DNA of 26,543 bases from Flemingiibacterium sp045586505 (GCA_045586505.1 JAZNAL010000041.1:1-26543), one strand, 5' to 3'; counted from the first letter of the stretch, positions 7,135 to 15,990 are shown. The notes: a model not told the origin generated them from the letters alone. Numbers and translations are program-made.

Positions 7135-8820
7135 ATGCAAAAACTTTCCACTAAGCGCATAATGGCGCTTGCGGTGATCGTTATGCTGATCATGTCCGTG
7201 TTCACATTTGGCGTGTATGCCGAGGGAACGGATACAATCGCGATTACCGAGACCGAAGTGCTGGATGAAAGCATTTCTGAAGAGGCTGCAGCTGAGGATG
7301 ACGGCGCAAACGGCTTCTATGCTACCTTTTGGGCACTTGTTCCGCCGATCATCGCGATCGCTCTCGCGCTGATCACAAAAGAGGTTTATTCCTCTCTGTT
7401 CGTGGGTATCCTTGCAGGTGGTCTGCTTGCAACGAGCTTCAGTCCTCTGGGTACCGTTGACGCCATCATCAATGACGGTCTTATCTCCGCCGTATCGGGC
7501 AACGCGGGTATTTTTATATTCCTCGTTCTCCTCGGCATCATGGTTGCGCTGATCAATAAGACCGGCGCGACAGCCGCATTCGGTAAGTGGGCTCAGACTC
7601 ACATCAAGACACGCGTTGGTGCACAGCTTGCTGCATTTGCACTTGGCGTGCTCATTTTTATCGATGACTACTTCAACTGCCTTACCGTCGGCTCGGTTAT
7701 GATGCCTGTTGCCGACGCACATAAGGTATCCCGTGCAAAGCTGGCGTTCATCATTGACGCTACCGCGGCTCCCATCTGTATGATCGCTCCGATATCATCC
7801 TGGGCGGCAGCTGTTTCCTCTTATGCAGAGGGCACAGGCTATAGCGGACTTGAACTGTTCGTTCGCGCTATTCCGTTCAACTACTACTCTCTCATGATGA
7901 TCGTATTTTTAGTACTTATGATATTGCTTAAGGTCGAATTCGGTCCTATGGCAAAGCATGAGAAGAACGCTATCGAAAACGGCGATCTCTTCACAACCGG
8001 CGTTTCCACCAACAAGGCAAACGAAGAGCTTGAAGTCAACGAAAAGGGTAAGGTCATCGACCTTGTACTTCCCGTACTCGTACTCATTGGCATTTGCGTA
8101 TTCGCACTGGTTTATGTTGGCGGTATTCTCTCCGGTGTTGACTTCATCACCGCATTCGGTGATACCGATGCGACCGTTGGACTTCCTTGGGGTGGTCTTA
8201 TCGCTGTTATTATCACCATCATCTACCTTCTTTGCCGCCGTGTTGTTTCCTTCAAGGACGCAATGGCTTGCATCCCGAAGGGCTTCAATGCAATGCTTCC
8301 CGCGATCACCATTCTTACCTTTGCAACTGCACTTAAGAACATGACCGGTCTTCTCGGTGCTGATGCGTTTATTGAAAACGCTATGCTGTATGCAGCTCCC
8401 GGTCTTGCTCTGTTCCTTCCTGCTGTTGTATTCATCGTAGCTTGCCTGCTCGCGTTTGCTACCGGCACCTCTTGGGGCACCTTCGGTATTCTTATCCCGA
8501 TCGTTGCGGCTATATTCGATCCTACAAGCTCCCTCTACTTCATCGGTATGTCCGCCTGCCTCGCAGGTGCGGTTTGCGGTGACCACTGCTCGCCTATCTC
8601 CGACACGACCATCATGTCGTCTGCCGGTGCGCGCTGTGACCACATCAACCACGTATCCACCCAGCTTCCTTATACGATCACCGTTGCTGTTTGCTCATTC
8701 GTAGCATACATCGTCGGCGGTCTCACCCAGAACGGTTGGATCGGACTTATTGTTGCGGCTATCCTTACCGTAGGTGTAGTTGTTGCTGCTAAGTTTATAG
8801 GTAAATCACGTAAGGTCTAA
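7135..8820 (+). CDS. nhaC: NhaC-family Na+/H+ antiporter or related transporter
   Basis: Polytopic inner-membrane transporter of 561 residues from the NhaC family (Pfam Na_H_antiporter). Members exchange Na+ for H+, sometimes with an organic substrate such as malate/lactate or an amino acid. Family signatures visible here are FIDDYFNCLTVGSVMMPVAD, ATAAPICMIAPISSW, FATGTSWGTFGILIP and GDHCSPISDTTIMSSAGA. The start at 7135 follows GGAGG by 8 nt; the frame opens at a TTG at 7120 that lies before the SD. Unusually, the N-terminus looks like a cleavable signal peptide (KR, then a hydrophobic core, ending GVYA-E near residue 27) followed by an acidic stretch of about 35 residues before the first transport helix. 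Single-gene unit with its own promoter and terminator. Substrate is not decided by sequence. Confidence 0.9.
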   Translation: MQKLSTKRIMALAVIVMLIMSVFTFGVYAEGTDTIAITETEVLDESISEEAAAEDDGANGFYATFWALVPPIIAIALALITKEVYSSLFVGILAGGLLATSFSPLGTVDAIINDGLISAVSGNAGIFIFLVLLGIMVALINKTGATAAFGKWAQTHIKTRVGAQLAAFALGVLIFIDDYFNCLTVGSVMMPVADAHKVSRAKLAFIIDATAAPICMIAPISSWAAAVSSYAEGTGYSGLELFVRAIPFNYYSLMMIVFLVLMILLKVEFGPMAKHEKNAIENGDLFTTGVSTNKANEELEVNEKGKVIDLVLPVLVLIGICVFALVYVGGILSGVDFITAFGDTDATVGLPWGGLIAVIITIIYLLCRRVVSFKDAMACIPKGFNAMLPAITILTFATALKNMTGLLGADAFIENAMLYAAPGLALFLPAVVFIVACLLAFATGTSWGTFGILIPIVAAIFDPTSSLYFIGMSACLAGAVCGDHCSPISDTTIMSSAGARCDHINHVSTQLPYTITVAVCSFVAYIVGGLTQNGWIGLIVAAILTVGVVVAAKFIGKSRKV

Positions 8821-8840
8821 TTATATTGGCGTCAGCCGAC

Positions 8841-8876
8841 GGGGATTCCTCGGAAAAACCGAGGAATCCCCTTTTT
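8841..8876 (+). terminator. Intrinsic terminator of the NhaC-family gene
   Basis: Perfect 13-bp stem, 8841-8853 with 8859-8871, loop AAAAA, followed by five T at 8872-8876. It lies 20 bp after the stop codon. Confidence 0.95.
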
Positions 8877-9001
8877 ATTGACTTTTGCTTATAGGAACGG
8901 ATGTTGTCTGTCAAAATTTAAGATTAATTTATTCCGTTCAAGTATCAAATAATACCGTTTCTGAGATGTAAAGATTGTACAAATCGATGTATGGATAGAC
9001 C

Positions 9002-9030
9002 TTGACAAAATTGTTAAGGCGATGTATAAT
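9002..9030 (+). promoter_or_regulatory. Sigma-A promoter of the MFS-DUF89 pair
   Basis: Exact consensus TTGACA (9002-9007), 17-bp spacer, TATAAT (9025-9030), about 57 bp upstream of the MFS start. The preceding stretch 8877-9001 shows no gene or recognisable element. Confidence 0.88.
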
Positions 9031-9087
9031 ATTAAAAGATGAATTTTTGCGGAGTACCGCGAATAAGATACTTGGAGATGATATTAA

Positions 9088-10395
9088 ATGGATCCTCAAA
9101 ACAGACAGCAAAATGTTCAAAAATGGCTCAATATTTCAGTGCTTGCGATGCTGATGTTCATCTGCCTCGGCTTCTGCAGCTCCAATAAGAGCCTGTATCT
9201 TGCCGCTATTACCGACGCACTGGATATCAAGCGAAGTGTATTTTCCCTTGCCACCAGCTGCAGATTCGTAGTAACTGCCATCATCAATATTTTCTTCGGT
9301 CAGTTTGTGGCGAAATTCGGCACCAAAAAGCTAATTTTAGTGGGTATCGTCACCCTTATGGCGTCGGTATTCTTTAACTCCATCGCAAACAGTATGCCGC
9401 TGTTTTTCCTTGCGGAGATCCTTTCTGGTATCGGATTCTCCTGGGCGGGTACCACCATCGTAGGATGCGTTGTGGGCAACTGGTTTGACGAGAACCGCGG
9501 TACTGTCACCGGCGCAGTGCTGTGCTGTAACGGTCTCGGCGGTGCGCTTGCGGCGCAGATCGTGTCCCCGCTTATAAATGCCGAGGGCAATCCCTTCGGA
9601 TACCGCAACGCTTATCGTTTGATATTTGTGATCCTTGCCGTACTGTTTGTAGTGGCGGCGATCCTGTTCCGTGACAAGACCGCGACCGAGGGCAAAGCTC
9701 CTGCCAAGAAGAAAAAGAAGGGCAGAAGCTGGGTAGGCATCTCCTACTCGGAGGCTCTTCGCAAGCCCTATTTCTACGGAGCGGCGATCTGTATCTTTAT
9801 CACAGGTATGGTGCTCCATGGCGTAAACGGTATCTCCGCCGCGCACATGAAGGACGTAGGCGTTGACGCCGCGTTTGTGGCAACAGTGCTCAGCATCAGC
9901 TCGCTCTGCCTCACCGGCTCAAAGTTTATGGCGGGCTTCCTCTACGATAAGTTAGGCCTTCGTGCTACCATGACCATCTGCTCTACTGCGGCGATGCTGA
10001 CAATGGTGACACTGGCACTGGTCTCTGACTCGCTCACCGGCAGAACTGTAGCGATCATCTACGCAGTATGCAGTGCAGTGGCACTTCCGCTGGAGACTGT
10101 CATGCTTCCGCTGTATGCGGGCGACCTGTTCGGCGACAAGGACTATAACAAGGTAGTCGGTATCTTCGTATCCTTCAACACCGCAGGCTATGCGCTTGGT
10201 TCTCCTGTAGCAAATCTTGGCTATGATATTGCGGGCAACTACACCGGTATGCTTATTCTTTTCAGCATTCTCATGCTGGCAGTAGTAGTGGCACTTCAGT
10301 TTGTCATAGTTGCCGCTCACAAGATACAGAAGAAGGTGCTTGCAGAGGCTGAGACTGCTGAGATCGCAGCATCAGAAACTGAGGCTGTAAAATAA
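9088..10395 (+). CDS. MFS transporter, oxalate/formate-antiporter-like
   Basis: Major facilitator superfamily permease of 435 residues with about twelve hydrophobic segments. The MFS motif A appears after helix 2 (GQFVAKFGTKKLILVG, near 71-86) and its weaker repeat after helix 8 (GFLYDKLGLRATM). A lysine-rich loop (KKKKKGRS near 205-213) is the expected cytoplasmic linker between the two six-helix halves. The overall pattern, including the SSNKSLYLAAITDAL start and the GxGFSWAGTT helix, resembles the OFA/monocarboxylate group of MFS carriers, so a small organic acid is a reasonable but unproven substrate. SD TTGGAG at 9072-9077. The DUF89 gene follows after 13 bp, suggesting co-transcription. 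Both the neighbour and the aryl-acid operon upstream would fit an acid or sugar-phosphate metabolism role, which is inference. Confidence 0.85.
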   Translation: MDPQNRQQNVQKWLNISVLAMLMFICLGFCSSNKSLYLAAITDALDIKRSVFSLATSCRFVVTAIINIFFGQFVAKFGTKKLILVGIVTLMASVFFNSIANSMPLFFLAEILSGIGFSWAGTTIVGCVVGNWFDENRGTVTGAVLCCNGLGGALAAQIVSPLINAEGNPFGYRNAYRLIFVILAVLFVVAAILFRDKTATEGKAPAKKKKKGRSWVGISYSEALRKPYFYGAAICIFITGMVLHGVNGISAAHMKDVGVDAAFVATVLSISSLCLTGSKFMAGFLYDKLGLRATMTICSTAAMLTMVTLALVSDSLTGRTVAIIYAVCSAVALPLETVMLPLYAGDLFGDKDYNKVVGIFVSFNTAGYALGSPVANLGYDIAGNYTGMLILFSILMLAVVVALQFVIVAAHKIQKKVLAEAETAEIAASETEAVK

Positions 10396-10408
10396 TCGGC
10401 AAGTACAT

Positions 10409-11257
10409 ATGAAGATCAAGGAAAAATGCCTTCCGTGCATGGTAAACCAGGCGATCAAGACCGCGAAAATTGCAAACGCCGCCAACCGTGAGGAGCTTTA
10501 CAAAAAAATATTCGCTCAGATGAGCGAAATGACATTCGATATGACAACTCCCGAGGTGGTAGGTGACGGTAACGAGATCATCAAGGCTCATGTAGGCTGT
10601 ACCGACCCCTACGGCGAGATCAAGGCACATTACAACCGCCTGTTTTACGAAAAGCTGGGTGTCTATGAGGCGAAAGCCGAGAATTTTTACACGGCGGTGA
10701 AATACGCCATTGCGGCGAATATCATCGATTTCAATCCCGTTTACTTAAACGTCGGCGAGGAGATCGACCGTGTATTCGGCGACATCGACAGCCTCACGCT
10801 GACGGTGGATCACATCAATGCGCTTGAAGCTGATCTTGGCTGTGCGAAAACTGTTCTGTATCTTGGCGATAATTGCGGCGAGATCTGCTTTGATAAGCTG
10901 CTGATAAAGCACATAAGAAAGCTGAACCCCCACTGCAAAGTGTACTATGCAGTTCGCGGTGCGGCGGTGATCAACGATAACACCGTTGAGGATGCGCTTT
11001 CGATCGGCATGGACGAGGTTGCGACGGTTATCTCCAACGGCGACAATTCGCCTGGGACAGTGCTTTCTCGCGTCAGTCACGAATTCCGCAGTCTGTTTGA
11101 CACGGCAGACGTAGTTATCTCAAAGGGGCAGGGCAATTTCGAGACCCTTCATGATTCAGGTCGGGCGATCTACTTCATGCTGATGGCAAAATGCGACGTG
11201 GTTGCCGAGGAGCTCGGCGTGCCGCTTAAGTCGCTGATATGCAAGAAGATAGGCTGA
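10409..11257 (+). CDS. DUF89 (ARMT1-like) metal-dependent phosphatase
   Basis: 282-residue member of the DUF89 family of metal-dependent phosphatases, proposed in the literature to remove damaged or overflow phosphometabolites. It starts with the C-P-x-x-C type pattern seen in the prokaryotic branch (Cys7 and Cys10 in KCLPCM) and carries the metal-site signature YLGDNCGEICFDKLLI and the downstream ISKGQGNFETL motif, plus the short AVRGAAVINDNT element. Length fits the bacterial/archaeal branch. It lies 13 bp downstream of the MFS gene, which gives no strong SD before the ATG, so translation may depend partly on coupling. A terminator follows immediately. Family is confident; the natural substrate is unknown. 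Confidence 0.85.
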   Translation: MKIKEKCLPCMVNQAIKTAKIANAANREELYKKIFAQMSEMTFDMTTPEVVGDGNEIIKAHVGCTDPYGEIKAHYNRLFYEKLGVYEAKAENFYTAVKYAIAANIIDFNPVYLNVGEEIDRVFGDIDSLTLTVDHINALEADLGCAKTVLYLGDNCGEICFDKLLIKHIRKLNPHCKVYYAVRGAAVINDNTVEDALSIGMDEVATVISNGDNSPGTVLSRVSHEFRSLFDTADVVISKGQGNFETLHDSGRAIYFMLMAKCDVVAEELGVPLKSLICKKIG

Positions 11258-11271
11258 CTATATTTAATATA

Positions 11272-11310
11272 AAACCGGTATGGAAGACCCTTGGTCGCCC
11301 ATACCGGTTT
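11272..11310. terminator. Hairpin between convergent genes, likely terminator
   Basis: Perfect 12-bp stem, 11272-11283 with 11299-11310, with an inner 4-bp GACC/GGTC stem in the loop. It sits between the DUF89 gene (plus) and the NERD gene (minus), so it can serve both. The flanking A/T tracts are short in both directions, so efficiency is uncertain. Confidence 0.7.
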
Positions 11311-11342
11311 AAATTTATCATGATAAATGATTATTAAAAATA

Positions 11343-12026
11343 TTATTTATAGCGTCTGAGCTCTTTTCTGTGCCTTCTTGCCACGGCGCGCTCCTTTGAG
11401 CGGCGGTGCTTTATAATATCCCGTACCTTGCGGGTCTGGCTTGTGGAGAGGGCATTCTTTTTGCCGCTTTTCTTTATGAAATCCACAAGCTCGTCCGATT
11501 TTATAACATATTTATTGCTATGCGTAAATGTGACACGGCGTGAGGTGAACACCACAACGCTTGATATCGGTACATTGTAGTGACCCTCCGCGCGGAGTAG
11601 CTCACCGACTATTTTCGAGTGAGTCTTGTTCTGCCGCAGGGGGTTGTAGAAGGAGATTTTTTTGTCGTTGTATGTCTGCCACCAGAATTTCTCGTCAGCG
11701 GGACAGCGGATGTTGCCGTTATGGCTCTTGACCTCGATGACGCACACGCCTGAACGGGTGACTACAAGATGGTCGATCTCGGCGTGCTTATTATTTTGGC
11801 TGTTCAGGTAAGGGAGAAAAACTCCCGAAAATACCGCATCATCGCCGAAGGCTTTCTTTAGCATCGCATCAATGCGTGCCTCGCTCTCGCGGCCGTAGCT
11901 CTCGATCTTACGGCGTTTTGCGGCGGTCTGAAATTTGATGAGCAGAACGAAAACGATCGCAGAAACGGTGATCACACCGAAAAGCGCCGACGCAATGATT
12001 ATGACGGTTTGCAGTGTTTCGTTCAT
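11343..12026 (-). CDS. NERD-domain membrane protein (nuclease-related)
   Basis: 227-residue protein with one N-terminal membrane segment (about 7-31) and a cytoplasmic NERD domain (about 45-165), a fold related to restriction-type nucleases. The putative acidic site is visible as EIDHLVV (Asp85) followed by VCVIEVKSHNGNI (Glu98, Lys100), matching the D...ExK pattern. The C-terminal 40 residues are extremely basic (RRSKERAVARRHRKELRRYK), which would favour nucleic-acid contact. SD TAAGGA lies 5 nt before the ATG on the minus strand. It follows the ACP gene by about 68 bp, separated by a hairpin repeat without a clear T-run, so read-through is possible. Nuclease activity is not demonstrated for most NERD proteins. 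Confidence 0.85.
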   Translation of the reverse strand: MNETLQTVIIIASALFGVITVSAIVFVLLIKFQTAAKRRKIESYGRESEARIDAMLKKAFGDDAVFSGVFLPYLNSQNNKHAEIDHLVVTRSGVCVIEVKSHNGNIRCPADEKFWWQTYNDKKISFYNPLRQNKTHSKIVGELLRAEGHYNVPISSVVVFTSRRVTFTHSNKYVIKSDELVDFIKKSGKKNALSTSQTRKVRDIIKHRRSKERAVARRHRKELRRYK

Positions 12027-12051
12027 ATTTATCCTTACAGTTGTTATTTAT

Positions 12052-12083
12052 CCCGTAGGGCGAGTTTTCTTCGCCCTAACGGG
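12052..12083. repeat. Intergenic palindrome with CCCGTAGGG ends
   Basis: 12052-12063 pairs with 12071-12083 (12 bp with one bulged A). Its outer sequence (CCCGTAGGGCG / CGCCCTAACGGG) closely resembles the hairpin at 17358-17387, so the two look like members of one REP-like family. It could also end the ACP transcript, but no T-run follows on the minus strand. Confidence 0.55.
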
Positions 12084-12094
12084 AAATATTATTC

Positions 12095-12319
12095 TTATTC
12101 GATTGTCTTTAAGTAATTAACAACGTCACCTACCGAGATGAACTTGGAAAGCTGATCGTCGTCGATGGTCACGCCAAGCTTATCCTCGCAGAGCAGGATA
12201 AGATCAGCAAGCTCAAGGGAGTTGATACCGAGATCCTTGGTCAGCTCGGCATCCATGGTGATAAGCTCCTCGTCAACATTAAGCTCCTCAACGAGGATGG
12301 TTTTGAATTGATCGTACAT
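12095..12319 (-). CDS. Free-standing acyl carrier protein
   Basis: 74-residue acidic acyl/peptidyl carrier protein. Ser34 in DLGINSLEL is the phosphopantetheine attachment site; the motif has DLGINS rather than the fatty-acid-synthesis DLGADS form, pointing to a specialised carrier rather than the housekeeping AcpP. SD GGAGG is 9 nt before the ATG. It lies 20 bp downstream of an AMP-binding ligase on the same strand, so the ligase probably loads an acyl or aryl acid onto this carrier. No ketosynthase, thioesterase or transferase gene adjoins the pair in the window, so the fate of the acyl group is unknown. Confidence 0.9.
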   Translation of the reverse strand: MYDQFKTILVEELNVDEELITMDAELTKDLGINSLELADLILLCEDKLGVTIDDDQLSKFISVGDVVNYLKTIE

Positions 12320-12339
12320 TGTAGAATACCTCCGAAAGA

Positions 12340-14052
12340 TTATTTATAAAGGAATCGTTTGATCTTCTTTGAGGAGGTCTTTTCAAACTCCTCGCGTCTT
12401 ATTTCAACCTCAGTCATATGCTTGAAGGAGGGCAGGGTTCTGTTCACATCCATGACGGCGTCGTGGATGATCTTGTAGATCTCCTCATCGCTCTTATCTG
12501 TGAGCTTGTCATAATCGGGATAGATCAGCGCGGTAATGGCGATCTCGCCGGATTCATCGGCGCGTCCGATGACCACGGACTCCTTGATAAGCTCCAAATG
12601 GGAAAGATGCTCCTCAAGCTCCTCGGGGAACACGTTCTTGCCGTTTGAAAGGATGATGACATTCTTCTTTCTGCCGGTGATAAAGACGTATCCGTCGTCA
12701 TCAAGGTAGCCGATGTCGCCGGTGCGGAACCATCCGTCCTCGGTGAACACAGCTTTTGTGGCTTCCTCGTTCTTGTAGTAGCCCATCATGACGTTGTCAC
12801 CCTTAACAAGGATCTCGCCGGTCTCATCATCCTCGGATGCCTTGTCGATCTTGACTGAAACTCCGTATACGGGCAGACCTACCGAGCCGAAGCGGGGCTT
12901 TCTGTCCGGGGGATTGCAGGCAACAAGCGGTGCACACTCGGTGATGCCGTAGCCCTCGTAGATCGTGATGCCGAAGGCGTAGAAATCTCTGAGTATTTCG
13001 GGGCTGACGGGAGCGCCGCCGCAGATGATGGATTTAACCTCACCGCCAAGCGCGCCTGTGATCTGGGAGAACAGCTTCGGACGTATGTCGATGCCAAGCT
13101 TAAGCGCGGCAAGCGCTAGCTTTTTGCCGGCCTCCACCTTCTTTTCCATACCTTTTTTGCGTATCTCGTCGCGGATACGCTTGTGGATGGTCTCAACGAA
13201 CAGCGGAACAAGCACCAGCGCGTTGGGCTTGAAGCTTGCAAAGTTGCGCATAACGTACTTCAAGCTGTCGTTGATGAACTCGGATGCGCAGATGTTGAGT
13301 GCCGCTAGATGTGAGCAGGTCATCTCGTATGTATGGTGCTGAGGAAGCACCGACACGAGACGGGTTGAGCTGTCATAGGGGGTAGTCTTGCAGGCGGCGT
13401 AGGAAGCGGCGCAGAGGTTGCGCTCACAGAGCATAACGCCCTTGGATGTTCCCGTGGTGCCCGAGGTGAAGAGGATGGCGCACATTTTTTCAAGATCGGG
13501 CTTGTAATCGTAGTAGGAGGTATCGCCGTTATCTATAGCCTGCTTTCCGAGAGCAAGGAAGTCCGCCCATGGAAGCACATGAGGTCTGTGGGGGAGGGTA
13601 TCATCGACGGTATCCTCACCGCTCATTGGGATGTAGTACTCCAGCATCGGCAGATCCTTCGCCATAGATGTGATAATGCCCTTGAAGGTGGGCGAATACA
13701 CGATAGCCGAGCATTCGGCGCGGTTCAAAAAGTTAACGATCTGATCGTGAGCCGTCTCGCGGTCGAGGGGGACGATTACGCCGCCTGATGCGACCGTTGC
13801 AATATAGGTGACAGTGGTCTTTGCACTAGTCTCGCTGATCACCGCAACGTGCTTGCCCTGAAGTCCCAGGGTAATAAGCGCGGTACCAACCTGTTCGCAC
13901 TCGGCCTTAAGGCGATTGTAGCTGAAGTGAATTTCCTCTTTTCCTTCCTTGTAGACGTAAAGATCCTTTTCGCCTGCAGCATCGGCGCAGTTAAGGACCA
14001 TATCACGCAGACTTGGAATCTGACGAAGCTCTTCACGTTTTTGTTTGTTCAT
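12340..14052 (-). CDS. AMP-dependent acyl-acid ligase (acyl-CoA/acyl-ACP synthetase)
   Basis: 570-residue ANL-superfamily enzyme that activates a carboxylic acid with ATP to an acyl-adenylate and transfers it to CoA or a carrier phosphopantetheine. The P-loop FTSGTTGTSKG is at residues 195-205; YEGYGITECAP, GDIGYLDDDGYVFITGR, the hinge KKNVIILSNGKNVFPEE and the C-terminal SSKKIKRF with its swinging-domain lysine are all present, so it should be active. Overall it resembles long-chain fatty-acid ligases (FadD-like). SD AAGAGG lies 10 nt upstream. Its own consensus promoter is at 14135-14163, and the ACP gene follows at 20 bp. That arrangement favours acyl-ACP synthetase activity over acyl-CoA formation, an inference from context. 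The specific acid cannot be read. Confidence 0.9.
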   Translation of the reverse strand: MNKQKREELRQIPSLRDMVLNCADAAGEKDLYVYKEGKEEIHFSYNRLKAECEQVGTALITLGLQGKHVAVISETSAKTTVTYIATVASGGVIVPLDRETAHDQIVNFLNRAECSAIVYSPTFKGIITSMAKDLPMLEYYIPMSGEDTVDDTLPHRPHVLPWADFLALGKQAIDNGDTSYYDYKPDLEKMCAILFTSGTTGTSKGVMLCERNLCAASYAACKTTPYDSSTRLVSVLPQHHTYEMTCSHLAALNICASEFINDSLKYVMRNFASFKPNALVLVPLFVETIHKRIRDEIRKKGMEKKVEAGKKLALAALKLGIDIRPKLFSQITGALGGEVKSIICGGAPVSPEILRDFYAFGITIYEGYGITECAPLVACNPPDRKPRFGSVGLPVYGVSVKIDKASEDDETGEILVKGDNVMMGYYKNEEATKAVFTEDGWFRTGDIGYLDDDGYVFITGRKKNVIILSNGKNVFPEELEEHLSHLELIKESVVIGRADESGEIAITALIYPDYDKLTDKSDEEIYKIIHDAVMDVNRTLPSFKHMTEVEIRREEFEKTSSKKIKRFLYK

Positions 14053-14134
14053 TAGTGTATAACCTCTTAAATATTTATTGGTATTTTATGCTGTTTTTGC
14101 ATTTCAGCACACAGTGGTCTGAACACACATTTAC

Positions 14135-14163
14135 ATTATACAATATTATATTGTTTTTGTCAA
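14135..14163 (-). promoter_or_regulatory. Sigma-A promoter of ligase-ACP, with palindrome in spacer
   Basis: On the minus strand: TTGACA (plus 14158-14163), exact 17-bp spacer, TATAAT (plus 14135-14140). A 6-bp inverted repeat, ACAATA-n3-TATTGT, occupies 14140-14154 between the -35 and -10 boxes, where a repressor could bind. The palindrome is A/T-rich and could be chance. Confidence 0.85.
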
Positions 14164-14196
14164 GAGGTAATGCGACATTTATCGCGTACTCCCAAA

Positions 14197-15990
14197 TCAC
14201 ACCGCCCGCGTAAGATGTGCCAGCTTTTCGCGGTCGCCTTCGCAGAGGTAGGGGGAAAGGGTCTCGTACACGCGGCTGTGATATTCGTTTAATTTGCGTA
14301 TGTCGGACGCGTCGAGAATGGAAATATCGATGCCGTCGAGGTCAATGGGGCAGTAGGTGATATTTTCAAAGCACATGAACTGTCCGTATTCGCCTGCGAA
14401 GGCTTTCTTGCAGATCAGCTCATTCTCGATGCGGATGCCGTGGCTTCCTTCGACGTAAATGCCAGGTTCGTCGGAGGTGATCATGTTCTCCTCGATCTTA
14501 GCCGCACTGCGTTCCCAATGGATGCTGTTGGGCCCCTCGTGGACGGAGAGCAGATGTCCCACGCCGTGACCCGTACCGTGGCGGAAATCGATGCCGTGCT
14601 CCCACATAAGCTGACGGGTTACGATATCCAGTGCTACGCCTGTCGCGCCCTCAAGGAAGGTGAGATTTGCAAGTCTCAGCGTACCCGCGGCGACCAATGT
14701 GTAGTGTAGCTTTACTTCCTCGGGAATGTTGCCAAGAACAAAGGTGCGGGTGGTATCGGTGGTACCCTCAAGATAGTGGCCTCCTGAGTCGATGAGCAGC
14801 ATGGGCACGGGAGCGTCCTTATCCACCTTCACAAAGCTGTCCTCGGTGGCGGAATAATGTGCCATAGCAGCGTTTGGACCAAAGGCACAGATAGCGCCGA
14901 AGGATTCGTCAAGATAGGTGACACCCACGATTTCTGCACACTCGCGGCGGTAAGCGATCAGCCGCTTTTCTACGGAAAGCTCGTCAAATGCGGTTTCGCC
15001 GTACTTTAATTCAAGCATCATCTTTGTGAGCGCAAGCCCCTCTGCTATGTGAGCCCTTCGTGTGTTTTCAAGCTCAGTGGGATTCTTTTTGGCTTTTAAG
15101 ATAACCGTAGGATTCTTGGCATCCACCACCTTAGCGCCCGACAGCGCAGATACGATCGACTCGGATACGGCGGTCTTGTCTACCATAACGCTGCCCGTAA
15201 GCTTTGCAAGCTCGGTGTAAAATTCATCGTAAGCATAAACGTCCACGCCCTCAGTAACGAGGGATGCCTTTACATCGGAGATGGCATCGGGATTTACGAA
15301 CAGCTTATCCTCCGTGTCCGTGATTATGGTATAGGAGAGGAACACGGGAGTATTCTGCACGTCATCGCCGCGCAGATTGTAGAGCCACGCGATGTCGCAT
15401 AGGCTTGACATAACCAGGGCGGTGCAGTCCTTATCACGCAGTGAAGCGCGGACGTCGGCTAACTTCTCCGCATGGGTCCTGCCGCAGTATTTTGTGTCGT
15501 AGCGCCAGATCTTGGATGCGGGGAGTGCGGGGCGGTCAGACCAGATAAGCGCCGCATAGTCGGTATCGGTAAGGAGGGAAGCCCCTTCGGGCAGCTTTGC
15601 GCGAAGTGCGTCCGCCACCCGCGCGGAGACGCATTTGCCGTCGAAAGCGAGTGTTTTTAAGCCCTTTTCTGTGTCGCGCAGGAGGGAAAGAATATACTCG
15701 GTGGGCGTGGGGACGCCTTTGGTGCCGTAGCGCATAAGGTCGATGGTACTGCCTGCAAGCTGACGCTCCGCCTGGATATAGTAGCGGCCGTCGGTGAACA
15801 GCTTTGCGTCATCCTTCGTTATAACAAGAGTACCCGCCGAGCCGGTGAATCCCGAAATATAGGCGCGCGCCTTGAAATAGCTTCCGACGTATTCAGACTG
15901 ATGGTAGTCATCGGAGGTGACGAGCAGGATATCCGCGCCGCGCTTCGACATTTCGGCGCGCAGAGCGGCGAGCTTTTCGATTGTGGTCAT
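14197..15990 (-). CDS. Long-form aminopeptidase P, M24 family
   Basis: Dinuclear metallopeptidase that removes an N-terminal residue preceding proline; cytoplasmic, no signal peptide. The 597 residues match the long, eukaryotic XPNPEP1-like form: two creatinase-type N-terminal domains (about 1-150 and 165-300) followed by the pita-bread catalytic domain. Expected metal ligands are Asp401 (LIDSGG), Asp412 (TDTTRT), His475 (GTGHGVGH), Glu508 (SDEPGIY) and Glu522 (RIENEL), with catalytic-type His378 (AHYSAT), all present. SD GAAAGGA is 9 nt upstream of the ATG. It follows the M18 aminopeptidase by 18 bp, so the two peptidases form an operon for intracellular peptide breakdown. Confidence 0.92.
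   Translation of the reverse strand: MTTIEKLAALRAEMSKRGADILLVTSDDYHQSEYVGSYFKARAYISGFTGSAGTLVITKDDAKLFTDGRYYIQAERQLAGSTIDLMRYGTKGVPTPTEYILSLLRDTEKGLKTLAFDGKCVSARVADALRAKLPEGASLLTDTDYAALIWSDRPALPASKIWRYDTKYCGRTHAEKLADVRASLRDKDCTALVMSSLCDIAWLYNLRGDDVQNTPVFLSYTIITDTEDKLFVNPDAISDVKASLVTEGVDVYAYDEFYTELAKLTGSVMVDKTAVSESIVSALSGAKVVDAKNPTVILKAKKNPTELENTRRAHIAEGLALTKMMLELKYGETAFDELSVEKRLIAYRRECAEIVGVTYLDESFGAICAFGPNAAMAHYSATEDSFVKVDKDAPVPMLLIDSGGHYLEGTTDTTRTFVLGNIPEEVKLHYTLVAAGTLRLANLTFLEGATGVALDIVTRQLMWEHGIDFRHGTGHGVGHLLSVHEGPNSIHWERSAAKIEENMITSDEPGIYVEGSHGIRIENELICKKAFAGEYGQFMCFENITYCPIDLDGIDISILDASDIRKLNEYHSRVYETLSPYLCEGDREKLAHLTRAV

Noticed and set aside
7909..8652. 247-codon minus-strand frame opposite the NhaC gene
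   Set aside because: Shadow of a membrane-protein gene; low-complexity charged translation and no SD.
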